Of a DNA stretch of 64,000 nt, positions 19,112 through 28,084 are shown piece after piece. This DNA is from Hymenobacter glacieicola. Lineage in GTDB: Bacteria; Bacteroidota; Bacteroidia; Cytophagales; Hymenobacteraceae. Below the pieces are notes generated by a model that was not told where the DNA came from, searched no databases, and saw nothing but the letters and a program-made list of their open reading frames with translations. The position numbers and the translations under genes are program-made. The stretch's first letter is position 1. Every line of letters starts with the position of its first letter. The DNA lies in assembly GCF_014640315.1 (NCBI RefSeq), contig NZ_BMGS01000002.1, positions 469,313 through 533,312 of the forward strand, given 5' to 3'.

Positions 19112-19642
19112 CTAATGTCCATAACTCACTACCCGCGTCACTTTCCACTGCCCGTCGCGTAGGCGCCACACCATCATATTCTTGAAGGTGCCGCAGTCAT
19201 CTTTGCCATTCTCGACGTGGCAGAAGCGGTGCTGGTAGGTTTCCACGGCTCCGTAGCCGCTGATGGGGTAGACTTCCAGGGTGCCGGGCACGAGCTGGCG
19301 GTTGAGGCCGGTGGTTTGGTTCTGGGCAAACAGGTTGCGGAAGCCCTGCATGGTTTGCTCGAAGTTGGCCAAACCGCCCTTGTCGTGGTAAAACTCCAGG
19401 TCCTCGGCGAAGAAGGTTTGCAGCTGGGCGGCATCGTGGCGGTTGAAGGCCGCGAACATGGCGCTATCCTGCCGGGCAATGGTGCGGTACAGCTCCAGGG
19501 ATACGGGCGGAGGTAGCGCAGTAGCGGCGGAAGTAGCGTGTTGCACAGTGCACCCCGGCGTGCAGCAGGCGGCCAGCAAGACGACTACACCAGCTGGGTA
19601 AGCGGTTCGTTGGCGGGCAGCCGCTAAGGCTCGAATAGGCAT
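19112..19642 (-). CDS. NTF2-like (DUF4440/SnoaL-type) exported protein
   Basis: A 176-residue protein with a hydrophobic N-terminal segment and a cysteine cluster (LLAACCTPGCTVQ), probably a lipoprotein or exported protein. The rest is a single NTF2-like fold: IARQDSAMFAAFNRHDAAQL, EDLEFYHDKGGL, the strand YGAVETYQHRF and a final MVWRLRDGQWKVTRVVSYGH, the usual closing strand of DUF4440 proteins. Family members are small binding proteins or isomerase-like enzymes, so no substrate can be given. The start was set at the Met directly before the basic and hydrophobic leader. It is transcribed away from the helicase gene. Confidence 0.75.
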   Translation of the reverse strand: MPIRALAAARQRTAYPAGVVVLLAACCTPGCTVQHATSAATALPPPVSLELYRTIARQDSAMFAAFNRHDAAQLQTFFAEDLEFYHDKGGLANFEQTMQGFRNLFAQNQTTGLNRQLVPGTLEVYPISGYGAVETYQHRFCHVENGKDDCGTFKNMMVWRLRDGQWKVTRVVSYGH

Positions 19643-19779
19643 AGGACCTGGGTTGTAATGGGAAGTACGGCACAAGAAACGTCATGCGGAGCCGAAGGGA
19701 AAGGCCAACAAAATAAGCCCGACGTTTCTGGAGCCCGGAAAATGCTGGCACCTTTGGGGTCCATTACCCCAACGCAGCC

Positions 19780-21849
19780 GTGATGAACGCAACCGAGCAG
19801 GAAGAACGAGAATATCTGGAAGAAATCAAGGAAAAGCTCACGCTGGCCGTCCGGCGCGTAGACGACGCCGTGCGGCAGTTTTCCAGTGAGCTGCGGCAGA
19901 AAAAGCAGTACATCCACGAGCACCAGTCGGGCATGGACGAGGCCGACATGGTAGCGGCCGGCCAGTCCATCGACCGCATGGCCTTCACGGGCGAGGCGGC
20001 CGTAAGCCGGAAACGCCGGCTGCTCAAGCTGGCTCAGTCGCCGTACTTTGGCCGGATTGATTTTGCTACCCCGCAGCAGCCGGAAGCTACGCCGGTCTAC
20101 ATCGGGGTGTATTCCTTCTTTGATGAGCAGCAGCGCCAAAACCTGATCTACGACTGGCGGGCGCCCATTTCCTCCCTGTTCTACGATTTCGAGCTGGGGC
20201 CCGCCTCCTACCCTACCCCGTCCGGCACCGTCCAGGGTAGCATTGCGCTGAAGCGGCAATACAAGATCCGGGACGGGCGGCTGGAGTTTCTGCTCGACAG
20301 CGACGTGAACATTCACGACGACGTGCTGCAGCGGGAGCTGGCCAAGTCATCCGACGATAAGATGAAGAACATCGTGGCCACCATTCAGCGCGACCAGAAC
20401 GCCGTGATTCGCAACGAGGAGGCCTCGGTGATGGTTATTCAGGGCGTGGCGGGCTCGGGCAAAACCTCCATTGCCCTACACCGCATTGCCTTTTTGCTGT
20501 ACCGCTACCGGGAAAGTATTGCGGCCAAAGACGTGCTTATCATCTCGCCCAACAAAGTCTTCGCCGACTACATTTCCAACGTGCTGCCCGAGCTGGGCGA
20601 GGAGCACATTCCGGAGCTAGGCATGGAAGAGCTGGCGGCCGACCTGCTTGACAACCGCTACACGTTCCAGACCTTTTTTGAGCAGGTTTCGGCGCTGCTG
20701 GAGCAGCACGACGCCGCTTTCATTGAGCGCATCCGGTTTAAATCTTCCTTTGGGTTTCTCAGCCAGCTAAACCAGTACCTGCTTCACATTGAGAATCACT
20801 ACATTACGATTACTGAGCTGCGGGTGGGGCGCACCGTCATTCCGGCGGCCGTTATTCAGCAGAAGCTCCGGGCCTACCACCGGGTGCCGCTCCTGAAGCG
20901 TTTCCCCCTGGTTGCGAATGACTTGCGAGCCTACCTGCGCGACGCCGTCGGCCGCAAGCTGACCGGGCAGGAGAAAACCACCCTCGGAGAGGCCCTGCCG
21001 CGCATGTTCAAGCTCAGCAATGTGCTGGACTTGTACCGGGATTTTTACCGCTGGATTGGCCGGCCCGAGCTGCTGAAGCTTGACGCGCACCGCCTGCACC
21101 TGGAGTACGCCGACGTTTTCGCCCTGATTTACCTGCGCCTGCGCCTGGAAGGCATTACGGCCTACGACCACGTAAAGCACTTGCTGGTAGATGAAATGCA
21201 GGATTACACCCCCGTGCAGTACGCCGTGCTGTCCCGCCTGTTCCACTGCCGCAAAACCATTCTGGGCGACGTCAGCCAGACGGTAAACCCCTACAGCGCC
21301 TCCTCCGCCGAAACCATTGAGCGAGTATTTCCGCAGGCCGACATCGTGAAGCTGTTCCGCAGCTACCGCTCGACGGTTGAAATTACAGCCTTCGCCCAAC
21401 GCATTACGCCGAACCTCGACATCATTCCGCTGGAGCGGCACGGGCCGGAGCCGGTTATCATGCACTGCTCTAGCAACGAGGAGGAACTGCAGACGCTTGC
21501 CCAGCTGGTTGCCGCCTTCAGTAGCTCCGGAAACCACTCGTTAGGGGTCATCTGCAAAACCCTGCGCCAGGCCCAAAAGGCTTATCAGGCTCTGCAAGGC
21601 CCCAACGTGCATCTGCTCACCGATGAGTCCACGACGTTTAAGGAAGGCATTATCATCACCACGGCGCATTTGGCGAAGGGCTTGGAGTTTGATGCCGTCA
21701 TCGTGCCCTTTGCCTCAGCGCGGAATTACAAGACGGAAGTAGACAAGAGCATGCTGTACGTGGCCTGCACCCGGGCCATGCACCAGCTCACGCTAACGTT
21801 TACCGGCGAGCCTACCGCCTTTCTGTCTGCTGAAGAACACAAGCTCTAG
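19780..21849 (+). CDS. HelD-type superfamily 1 helicase / RNA polymerase recycling factor
   Basis: A 689-residue UvrD/Rep-like ATPase of the HelD class, whose studied members bind RNA polymerase and free it from nucleic acid. Features in order: an N-terminal antiparallel coiled-coil region (about 5-95, with EEREYLEEIKEKL) like the HelD arm, YIGVYSFFD and DWRAPISSLFYDF which are class hallmarks, Walker A GVAGSGKTS at about 222-230, Walker B DEMQDYTPVQ near 471, and the C-terminal motifs FRSYRSTVEI and HLAKGLEFDAVIVPFA plus YVACTRAMHQL. The start has two successive ATG codons, either possible. A single-gene unit between unrelated genes. It could equally be annotated as a UvrD-like helicase, but the N-terminal domain favours HelD. 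Confidence 0.85.
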   Translation: MMNATEQEEREYLEEIKEKLTLAVRRVDDAVRQFSSELRQKKQYIHEHQSGMDEADMVAAGQSIDRMAFTGEAAVSRKRRLLKLAQSPYFGRIDFATPQQPEATPVYIGVYSFFDEQQRQNLIYDWRAPISSLFYDFELGPASYPTPSGTVQGSIALKRQYKIRDGRLEFLLDSDVNIHDDVLQRELAKSSDDKMKNIVATIQRDQNAVIRNEEASVMVIQGVAGSGKTSIALHRIAFLLYRYRESIAAKDVLIISPNKVFADYISNVLPELGEEHIPELGMEELAADLLDNRYTFQTFFEQVSALLEQHDAAFIERIRFKSSFGFLSQLNQYLLHIENHYITITELRVGRTVIPAAVIQQKLRAYHRVPLLKRFPLVANDLRAYLRDAVGRKLTGQEKTTLGEALPRMFKLSNVLDLYRDFYRWIGRPELLKLDAHRLHLEYADVFALIYLRLRLEGITAYDHVKHLLVDEMQDYTPVQYAVLSRLFHCRKTILGDVSQTVNPYSASSAETIERVFPQADIVKLFRSYRSTVEITAFAQRITPNLDIIPLERHGPEPVIMHCSSNEEELQTLAQLVAAFSSSGNHSLGVICKTLRQAQKAYQALQGPNVHLLTDESTTFKEGIIITTAHLAKGLEFDAVIVPFASARNYKTEVDKSMLYVACTRAMHQLTLTFTGEPTAFLSAEEHKL

Positions 21850-22359
21850 CGGGCTTGGCTGAGCTGGCCGAGGTAGCAAGTGCCGAACTTTTTGGTGGCA
21901 ATGTTTTTCGATCGTCTCGCTGTGTTTGGTGGCAGGACTGATGAGGGTTTGCCTTAGGCCAGCAACCAACAGATTCGCGTACAACGCATTGCCTGGATCC
22001 TCACGCCACCTTCAGCGGCGGCCCGGCGACCTTCCTTTCGTGGGCGGCGAACAGGTGGGCTACTTGTTGCCGCGTGTTGCTCCGCGGGCTCGGTTTTGAG
22101 GGCAGCCAGGTACGTCTGGATCAATCGGCGGCGTTGCATGGCAGGCCAGAAACAGGAGCAGTCGGGGCGAGTCTGGCTTTCGAATATACCAGTACATCTA
22201 TGCTTACACACTGGCGTAGAGCTACTTCAATAACTCCTCCGTTGCCACCTCCCCGTGCTAAAATCCGTTTGAAAGCTGATGCCTGCGCTAGCCCCCCGGT
22301 TGCTTGCGCACTGGGTATCGGCAGGCTACGTGTATTCGGACTTTAACCCTGGAACTAGC
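21850..22359. other. Intergenic region without recognisable gene
   Basis: About 500 bp between HelD and the PhyH-like gene. Reading frames on both strands are short, basic and of low coding character (for example a minus-strand frame at 21954-22211 ending in QAMRCTRICWLLA). No repeat copy, terminator-like perfect stem or RNA gene was found. It may be decayed coding DNA. Confidence 0.4.
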
Positions 22360-23205
22360 ATGGAAACAGCAGAGCCAACCACCCGTACTTCGCCGGCCTA
22401 TGAGGTAGCCCAGCTTATGGGCGGCCTGTACGGCGACGGAATTATCGGTCTGAAAGGGGCTTTTAGCCGCCAGTGGGCCCAGCAGCTGCACGAGGACGTC
22501 ACGCGCCTGTACGCCGAGGCCCTGCAGCGCCCCGGCGGGGCCCTGGGGCGCGGCCCCAAGCGCCACTACGTCGAGATTCACCCCGAAGATATTCGCGGTT
22601 TCGTGGAGTTGGCCACGCATCCGTGGGTAGTGGCGGTGTGCCAAGCAGTGCTGGGGCCGGAGTATAAAATCGTGGAAATTGGGTTTGACGTGCCCAATCC
22701 CGGTGCCATGAACCAGCCCTGGCACCGCGACTTTCCGGCCCCCAACGACACCCTCATCGGCCGCCGCCTCAACTCCCTGGCCTTCAACCTCACTACCGTT
22801 GATGTAACCGAAGACATGGGCCCCTTTGAGGTGGCGCCCGGCACCCAGTGGGACTTACCGGAGGGATTCGACCACGGCATGTTTCCGCCCAAGAGCAACA
22901 GCCCCCGCTACGAGGCCCGCGCCCAGCGCAAAATGCCCCAGATGGGCGACATCTCGGCCCGCTCGGCCCTTACCATTCACCGCGGCACGGCCAATCATTC
23001 CGATAAGTCTCGGCCCGCCCTGGTGCTGGGCGTCGATGCTCCTACTGCCACCAACGCCGAGCGCCACGATCTGCAAATCACCCGCGCCTACTACGCTACC
23101 TTGCCCGAGAGCCTGAAACAACACCTAACCTGCCGCCTGGTAGATCAGCTGGAGCCCATTGTACAGGCCCACACCATTGAGGGGCTGATGATGGGCGAGG
23201 CGTAG
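22360..23205 (+). CDS. Phytanoyl-CoA dioxygenase (PhyH)-family oxygenase
   Basis: A 281-residue non-heme Fe(II)/2-oxoglutarate-dependent dioxygenase. The double-stranded beta-helix shows the metal ligands: His122 and Asp124 in PWHRDFPAP and probably His207 in LTIHRGTANHS, followed by Arg218 in SDKSRPALVLG which should hold 2-oxoglutarate. The start was set at METAEPTTRT, since the 27 codons before it look non-coding. The family hydroxylates very diverse small molecules, so the substrate is unknown. The gene is alone on its transcript, followed by a palindromic repeat. Confidence 0.85.
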   Translation: METAEPTTRTSPAYEVAQLMGGLYGDGIIGLKGAFSRQWAQQLHEDVTRLYAEALQRPGGALGRGPKRHYVEIHPEDIRGFVELATHPWVVAVCQAVLGPEYKIVEIGFDVPNPGAMNQPWHRDFPAPNDTLIGRRLNSLAFNLTTVDVTEDMGPFEVAPGTQWDLPEGFDHGMFPPKSNSPRYEARAQRKMPQMGDISARSALTIHRGTANHSDKSRPALVLGVDAPTATNAERHDLQITRAYYATLPESLKQHLTCRLVDQLEPIVQAHTIEGLMMGEA

Positions 23206-23259
23206 CGGAATTGGTACCGGATAGAAGAACAAGCTGGTAGAACAAAACTCCCGGCGTTT

Positions 23260-23357
23260 GTCCTGCTGAGCTTGTCGAAGCATCTGTACCGCTGGCTAAC
23301 TACAAGCCTAGAATAGCAACGAAGCAGTAGAGATGCTTCGACTGCGCTCAGCAGGAC
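23260..23357. repeat. Dispersed palindromic repeat, copy B
   Basis: An inverted repeat with outer arms GTCCTGCTGAGC and inner GTCGAAGCATCT, separated by a loop of about 35 nt. It belongs to the GAAGCATCT subfamily together with copies at 46.5 and 47.5 kb. It lies between the PhyH-like gene and the broken GH43 gene. Confidence 0.8.
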
Positions 23358-23391
23358 GTTCTGTGCTGATACATTACGCTTCACCATCCGC

Positions 23392-24393
23392 ATGCACACT
23401 CCAGACGACCATACGTACCAGGAGGCGCACCTAGCGCCCATGACCGTAGCCGAAATCAATGAGCTAACCCGCCGGGCCCGCGCCCTACCCCCCAGCGGCG
23501 ACCAAACCCACGTGCTGGTGCCCGATGGCGAAGACCCCTGGGTTGTTGCCCACGAAGGCCAGCTCTACTACTGCACCGTAGATAGGCTAAAGCAGAAAAT
23601 ACTGGTGGCCCGGTTTTCCAGCCTCCCGGAAATGGCAACCGCCGAGCTGGTGCAGGTGTGGCCCAGCAGCTAGGGCACTACCCCTGAGTTCGTGGAAATA
23701 TGGGCGCCGGAGCTACAGCTCCTTGAGGGCACTTGGTACATCTATTTTGCCCTCTATAACGCCCGTAATGGCGAGGAACGCCTCTATACCTTGCAAGCCA
23801 CTACCCCCGATGCTCAGGGCAACTACGAGTTCAAGGGCAAGCTGGAAATCCCAACGGACCGGTGGGCCATTGATGGCTCGGTGCTACCCATGCCCGATGG
23901 ACAGCTATACTTCATCTGGTCGGGGTGGGAAGACTTCACCAACACCAGCCAGAACCTCTACATTGCCCGCATGAGCAACCCCTATACCATTGCCTCGGAT
24001 AGGGTATGTATTTCGCGGCCCGAATACCCTTGGGAAAAGCAGGGTTATCCCTACGTGAATGAGGGGCCGCAGGCATTGGTGCACGGCAGCCGCATCTTTA
24101 TCATCTATTCCGCCAGTGGCAGCTGGACCGACGACTACTGCCTGGGCCAGCTGACCTACCTGGGTGGCGATGCGCTAGCCCCTACCTCCTGGCGCAAGGA
24201 GCCCCGGCCGGTTTTCGCCAAGACGGACACCATTTTTGGGCCCGGCCACGCGTCGTTTGTGCAGATTGAGGGGCAGGACCACATTATTTACCACGCCGCC
24301 CGCCGCAGCCAGGCCGGCTGGGCCCGGCAGATTCGGGCCCAGCCGTTTACTTGGCACGAAGACGGCTCGCCCAACTTTGGCCAGCCGGTGTAA
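23392..24393 (+). pseudogene. GH43-like beta-propeller glycosidase interrupted by an in-frame TAG
   Basis: One continuous frame of 333 codons encodes a five-bladed-propeller glycosidase of the GH43 type, but codon 94 is TAG. The sequence on either side joins without loss (LVQVWPSS, stop, then GTTPEFVEIWAPELQLLEG), and WAPEL with WYIYFAL is the standard continuation after this point. All three catalytic acids are present: Asp48 in EDPWVV as base, Asp161 in IDGSV as pKa modulator and Glu224 in NEGPQAL as acid. There is no signal peptide. A short downstream product could start at a GTG at 23692 but would lack the catalytic base. The most likely reading is a recent nonsense mutation or a sequencing error; suppression of the stop is less likely. 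GH43 members act on arabinan, xylan or related glycans. Confidence 0.8.
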
Positions 24394-24469
24394 GACCGAA
24401 CGTAGATGGCTACCCTGGGGGACGCCTACCGAGCAGAACAGGGCGGAATGTATTGCGGGCCGGGAGGGT

Positions 24470-24477
24470 TAACTTTG
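24470..24477 (+). promoter_or_regulatory. Candidate -7 box for sbcC
   Basis: TAACTTTG matches the Bacteroidota consensus TAnnTTTG and lies 70 bp before the sbcC start. A TTG is present upstream, but at 14 bp the spacing is shorter than ideal, so only the -7 element is convincing. Confidence 0.4.
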
Positions 24478-24546
24478 TAGTTGCCCCCGACGGTTGTAGT
24501 CGCCCGGAGGCTCCTCCCCTATTCGCTCCGGCGACGTTCTGCCCGC

Positions 24547-27500
24547 ATGAAAATTCTCCGCGTCCGCTTTTACAATCTGAACTCCCTGCGCGGGGAGCAC
24601 ACCGTTGATTTCAGCCAAACGCCGCTTTCGGATGCGGGCCTGTTTGCCATTACCGGCCCCACCGGCGCGGGCAAAACCACCATTCTCGATGCCATTACGC
24701 TGGCCCTCTACGGCCAGGTTCCGCGCCACGAAACCAGCGGCCCCGAGCACGTCATGAGCCACGGCACCGGCGAAAGTTGGGCCGAAGTTGAGTTTGAGGT
24801 AAACGGCCAGCAGTACCGCTCGAAGTGGGGCCAGCACCGGGCCCGCAAGCGCCCCGAAGGGCCTTTGCAGGACCCGCGCATGGAGCTGAGCGAGCGAAAA
24901 GTAGCCGAAGGCGGCGAAGAAACCTGGCCCTTCCTGGAAACCTACAAGTCGCGGGTACCGGGCCGCATTGCCGACCTGAGCGGCCTGGAGTACAAGCAGT
25001 TTCTGCGCTCCGTGCTCCTGGCCCAGGGCGACTTTACCCGGTTCCTGAAAGCCCCGGCCGGCGAGCGGGCCCAGCTGCTGGAAAAGATTACCGACACCCG
25101 CAAGTATTCCGACATCTCGCGGGCCGCCTTCGAGCAGGCCAAGCAGGAAAACCAGAAAGTGGAGCAGCTGCGGGCCGGCCTGGCGGGCGTGGTGTTGCTT
25201 TCCCCGGAGGAGGTAGCGTTTCTGGAGGAAGAAGCGCAGCAGCTCACCACGCAGCTAGCCGCCGCCACCGCCGCCCAGGAGCAGCTGCGCGAGGCCCGGC
25301 AGTGGCACGTGCGCCTGCACGAGCTGCGCCAGAAGCTGCACACTACCCAGCAGCGCCAGCACCAACTCACGGCCCAGGCCGAAACCCTCACGCCGCTGCG
25401 TCAGCGCCTGGCCCTGCACCAGCAGGCCGCTCCCTTCGCCACCGATTACGCCCTGCTCCGCCAGGCCGATGAGCACCTAAGCCGCCTGGGCCGGGAAGTA
25501 GAGCGGCTGCAAAGCCAGCTGCCCCAGCTGCAGGAACGGCGTGCTACCGCCGAAACGGCCCGCACCAGCGCCCGCCAGGCCCACGAGCAAGCCAGCGCCG
25601 CCCGGGAACTGCAGGAACCCAAGCTCCGGGAAGCCGAGCTGCTCGACCATCAGATTCGGGAAAAGCAGCAGCGCCTCGACCAGGGCAAGCAGGAGTACCA
25701 GGAGCAAAACCAGCTCTGGAAGCAGCAGCACCAGGAAGCCGTGCACGCCGACGGCCAAAGCAAGCAGCAGCGCCAGCAGGTACGCGAGCTACGGGAGTGG
25801 CTGTTGCCGCGCACCGTGCTCAGCACCGTGGCCGAGGCGCTGCCGCCCCTGAGCGGCTACCTCCAGGATTGGCAGTATGTGCAGTCGGAGCTAACTGAGC
25901 TGAGCCGCACCTCTATGCTCCGGCAGCAGCAGCTGGCCGCGGCCACGGCCACCGAGCAAACCAGCGCCGAGCTGCTCCGGGAGGCTCATACCCAGCTAGC
26001 CACTGCCACCCGGCAGCAAACCGCCGCCACCGCCGCCCGCCTCGACTGGCGCCACCAGCTCAGCCACCACGTAGCGCGCCTGCACCGCGAGGAGGAAACG
26101 CTGGAAAAAGGTCTGCAGGACCTGCGCCGCCTCATGCACGCCCACCAGCTGATTCTCACCCACGAAGATGCCCGCCAGCACCTGCACGCCGGGGAGCCCT
26201 GCCCCCTGTGCGGCGCCCTGGAGCACCCCTACGCGGCCGGCGTGCTGGGCGTAAGCGAAGATTCCCTGCTGCGGGACCGGGAGCGGGAACAGGCCCTCAC
26301 CCAGCAAACGGTAGCCCTGAAAGGCCGCATCAATCGGCTGGTGAGCATTAGCGGGCTGCTGGACACGGATACGCTGCCGACCGCCCCGGCCGATGCGGTG
26401 TTGCGCTGGCTGACGGAGGAAGAGGAAACGACCGTGCCGGGCATCGTGCGCGGGCTGGTGCAGGAGCTGCGCACCCTGGAGCAGCAGCAGCAGCAAGCCC
26501 GCCTGGCCCAAACCCAGGCCGAAGCCGACCAGCGCAACGCCCGCCAGCAGCAGCAGCAGTTGCAAGCGGAGCTGAAGGAGTTGGAGTTGCGCCTCCAGGA
26601 TGCCCAGGAGCAAGCCCCCAAAATCCGGGAAATCATCAGTAGCCTGCTCCAGTCGTTTGGGCTGGAGTTTTCGGGCGAAAACGGGCCGGAGCTGGTGCGC
26701 CGCCTGGAGCAGGCCGGGGCTGCCTACCGCCAGAAGCTGCAGGAAGTTGAAAAGCTGGAGCGGGAGCTGGAAGTAAACCAGGAGCGCACCAAAGCCGCCC
26801 AGCAGCGCCGCGACGAGCTGCAGCAGTGGCTTAATCAGCGCAAGACAGAGCTGCACACGGCCCACACCGCTGTGCAGCAGCAGCAGCTGCGGCGCCAGGA
26901 GCTGCTGCCCGAAGCCAACGTAGCCCAGGCTCGGCAGCAGCTGGAAGAAGCCCTGCGCACCGCCGACCAGCGCCGCCAGCAAGCCGAGCAGCAGTTTCAG
27001 CAGCACGACACCGCTTTCACGGTGGCCACCGCCCGCCTGCAGCAGCACGAGCAGGATGCTGAGCAGCAAGCGCACACCCGCGCGCAGCGCCACGCTACCC
27101 TCACCGCCGCCCTCACTACCGCGGGCTTGGCCCCCGACCCAGCGGCCCTACCCGCCCTGCTGCTGCCCGACACCGAGCTGCACACCCTGCAAAACCAGCT
27201 GCGCCGCCACGAGCAAGACCTAGCCCTGATTGCCCAAACCCTGCAGGAAACCACGCAGCAGCTAGCGCAGGAAGAAGCCCGCCGGCTGACTACTGAGCCG
27301 CTGGAAAGCATTGACCAGCAGCTAACCACCAACACCCAGCAGCTAGCCTCCCTGAACCAACAGCTGGGGCAGCGGCAGGAGCGCCTAAGCAACCACCGCG
27401 CCGGCCAGGAGCGCCACGCTACCCTGGCCGCGCAACTGGAAAAGCAGCAGCAGGAAGCCCAGCGCTGGCGGCAGTTGGCGGAGCTAATCGGCTCGGCCGA

Positions 27501-27978
27501 TGGCAAGAAGTTCAGCGAGTTTGCTCAGGGCCTTACCCTGGCCCGCCTCGTGGACTTGGCCAACCGCCACCTGCACCGCTTCACCGACCGGTACCGTATC
27601 CTGCGCAACCCCGAACAGCACCTCGACCTGCTGATTCAGGATGAGTACCAGGCCGGGTCGGTGCGTTCCATGAACTCCTTGTCGGGTGGGGAAAGCTTCC
27701 TGGTGAGTCTGGCCCTGGCCCTGGGCCTCTCGGAGCTGGCCGGCCGCCGCACCCAGATTGACACGCTCTTCATCGATGAAGGCTTCGGCACCCTCGACCC
27801 GGACACGCTGGACGTGGCCCTTTCGGCCCTGGAAATGCTGCAGGGCACGGGCAAAACCATCGGCATCATCTCCCACGTGGAGGCCCTGAAGGAGCGCGTA
27901 ACTACCCAAATCAGCGTGCGCAAAGGGGCCGGCGGCGTTAGCTCCCTGCAAGTGCTGGGGTTTGGGCAGGAGGTATAG
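24547..27978 (+). CDS. sbcC: SbcC/Rad50-like SMC-type ATPase
   Basis: Large subunit of the SbcCD nuclease, which opens hairpins and trims DNA ends during replication and repair. The start at MKILRVRFYNLNSLRG is typical of the family and gives 1143 residues. The N-terminal ATPase lobe has Walker A GPTGAGKTT (37-45); two long Gln/Glu/Leu/Arg-rich coiled-coil arms flank a zinc hook CPLC at 552-555 in GEPCPLCGALEHPY; the C-terminal lobe has the signature SLSGGESFLVSLALAL (about 1042-1057) and Walker B LFIDEGFGTLD (about 1072). Its usual partner sbcD is not next to it: upstream is the GH43 pseudogene, and downstream, converging, is DUF6687. SbcD must therefore be encoded elsewhere if the complex is functional. 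Confidence 0.95.
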   Translation: MKILRVRFYNLNSLRGEHTVDFSQTPLSDAGLFAITGPTGAGKTTILDAITLALYGQVPRHETSGPEHVMSHGTGESWAEVEFEVNGQQYRSKWGQHRARKRPEGPLQDPRMELSERKVAEGGEETWPFLETYKSRVPGRIADLSGLEYKQFLRSVLLAQGDFTRFLKAPAGERAQLLEKITDTRKYSDISRAAFEQAKQENQKVEQLRAGLAGVVLLSPEEVAFLEEEAQQLTTQLAAATAAQEQLREARQWHVRLHELRQKLHTTQQRQHQLTAQAETLTPLRQRLALHQQAAPFATDYALLRQADEHLSRLGREVERLQSQLPQLQERRATAETARTSARQAHEQASAARELQEPKLREAELLDHQIREKQQRLDQGKQEYQEQNQLWKQQHQEAVHADGQSKQQRQQVRELREWLLPRTVLSTVAEALPPLSGYLQDWQYVQSELTELSRTSMLRQQQLAAATATEQTSAELLREAHTQLATATRQQTAATAARLDWRHQLSHHVARLHREEETLEKGLQDLRRLMHAHQLILTHEDARQHLHAGEPCPLCGALEHPYAAGVLGVSEDSLLRDREREQALTQQTVALKGRINRLVSISGLLDTDTLPTAPADAVLRWLTEEEETTVPGIVRGLVQELRTLEQQQQQARLAQTQAEADQRNARQQQQQLQAELKELELRLQDAQEQAPKIREIISSLLQSFGLEFSGENGPELVRRLEQAGAAYRQKLQEVEKLERELEVNQERTKAAQQRRDELQQWLNQRKTELHTAHTAVQQQQLRRQELLPEANVAQARQQLEEALRTADQRRQQAEQQFQQHDTAFTVATARLQQHEQDAEQQAHTRAQRHATLTAALTTAGLAPDPAALPALLLPDTELHTLQNQLRRHEQDLALIAQTLQETTQQLAQEEARRLTTEPLESIDQQLTTNTQQLASLNQQLGQRQERLSNHRAGQERHATLAAQLEKQQQEAQRWRQLAELIGSADGKKFSEFAQGLTLARLVDLANRHLHRFTDRYRILRNPEQHLDLLIQDEYQAGSVRSMNSLSGGESFLVSLALALGLSELAGRRTQIDTLFIDEGFGTLDPDTLDVALSALEMLQGTGKTIGIISHVEALKERVTTQISVRKGAGGVSSLQVLGFGQEV

Positions 27979-27993
27979 GTGTTATTGATAGAA

Positions 27994-28076
27994 CCGTGTC
28001 ATGCCGGGCAGAGTGAGGAATCTGAGTTAATCGTTGAGGTAACCTAGATTCCTCGCTTGGGCTCGGCATGACACGG
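27994..28076. repeat. Dispersed palindromic repeat, copy C, at a convergent gene end
   Basis: Outer arms CCGTGTCATGCC and GGCATGACACGG are perfect; the inner parts carry GAGGAATCT and AGATTCCTC. It fills the gap between the converging stops of sbcC and the DUF6687 gene and could act as a terminator for both. Confidence 0.8.
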
Positions 28077-28084
28077 CCTTTCCA

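Noticed and set aside
21954-22211. Basic minus-strand frame after HelD, considered as a transposase remnant
   Set aside because: No transposase motif or terminal inverted repeat could be found.
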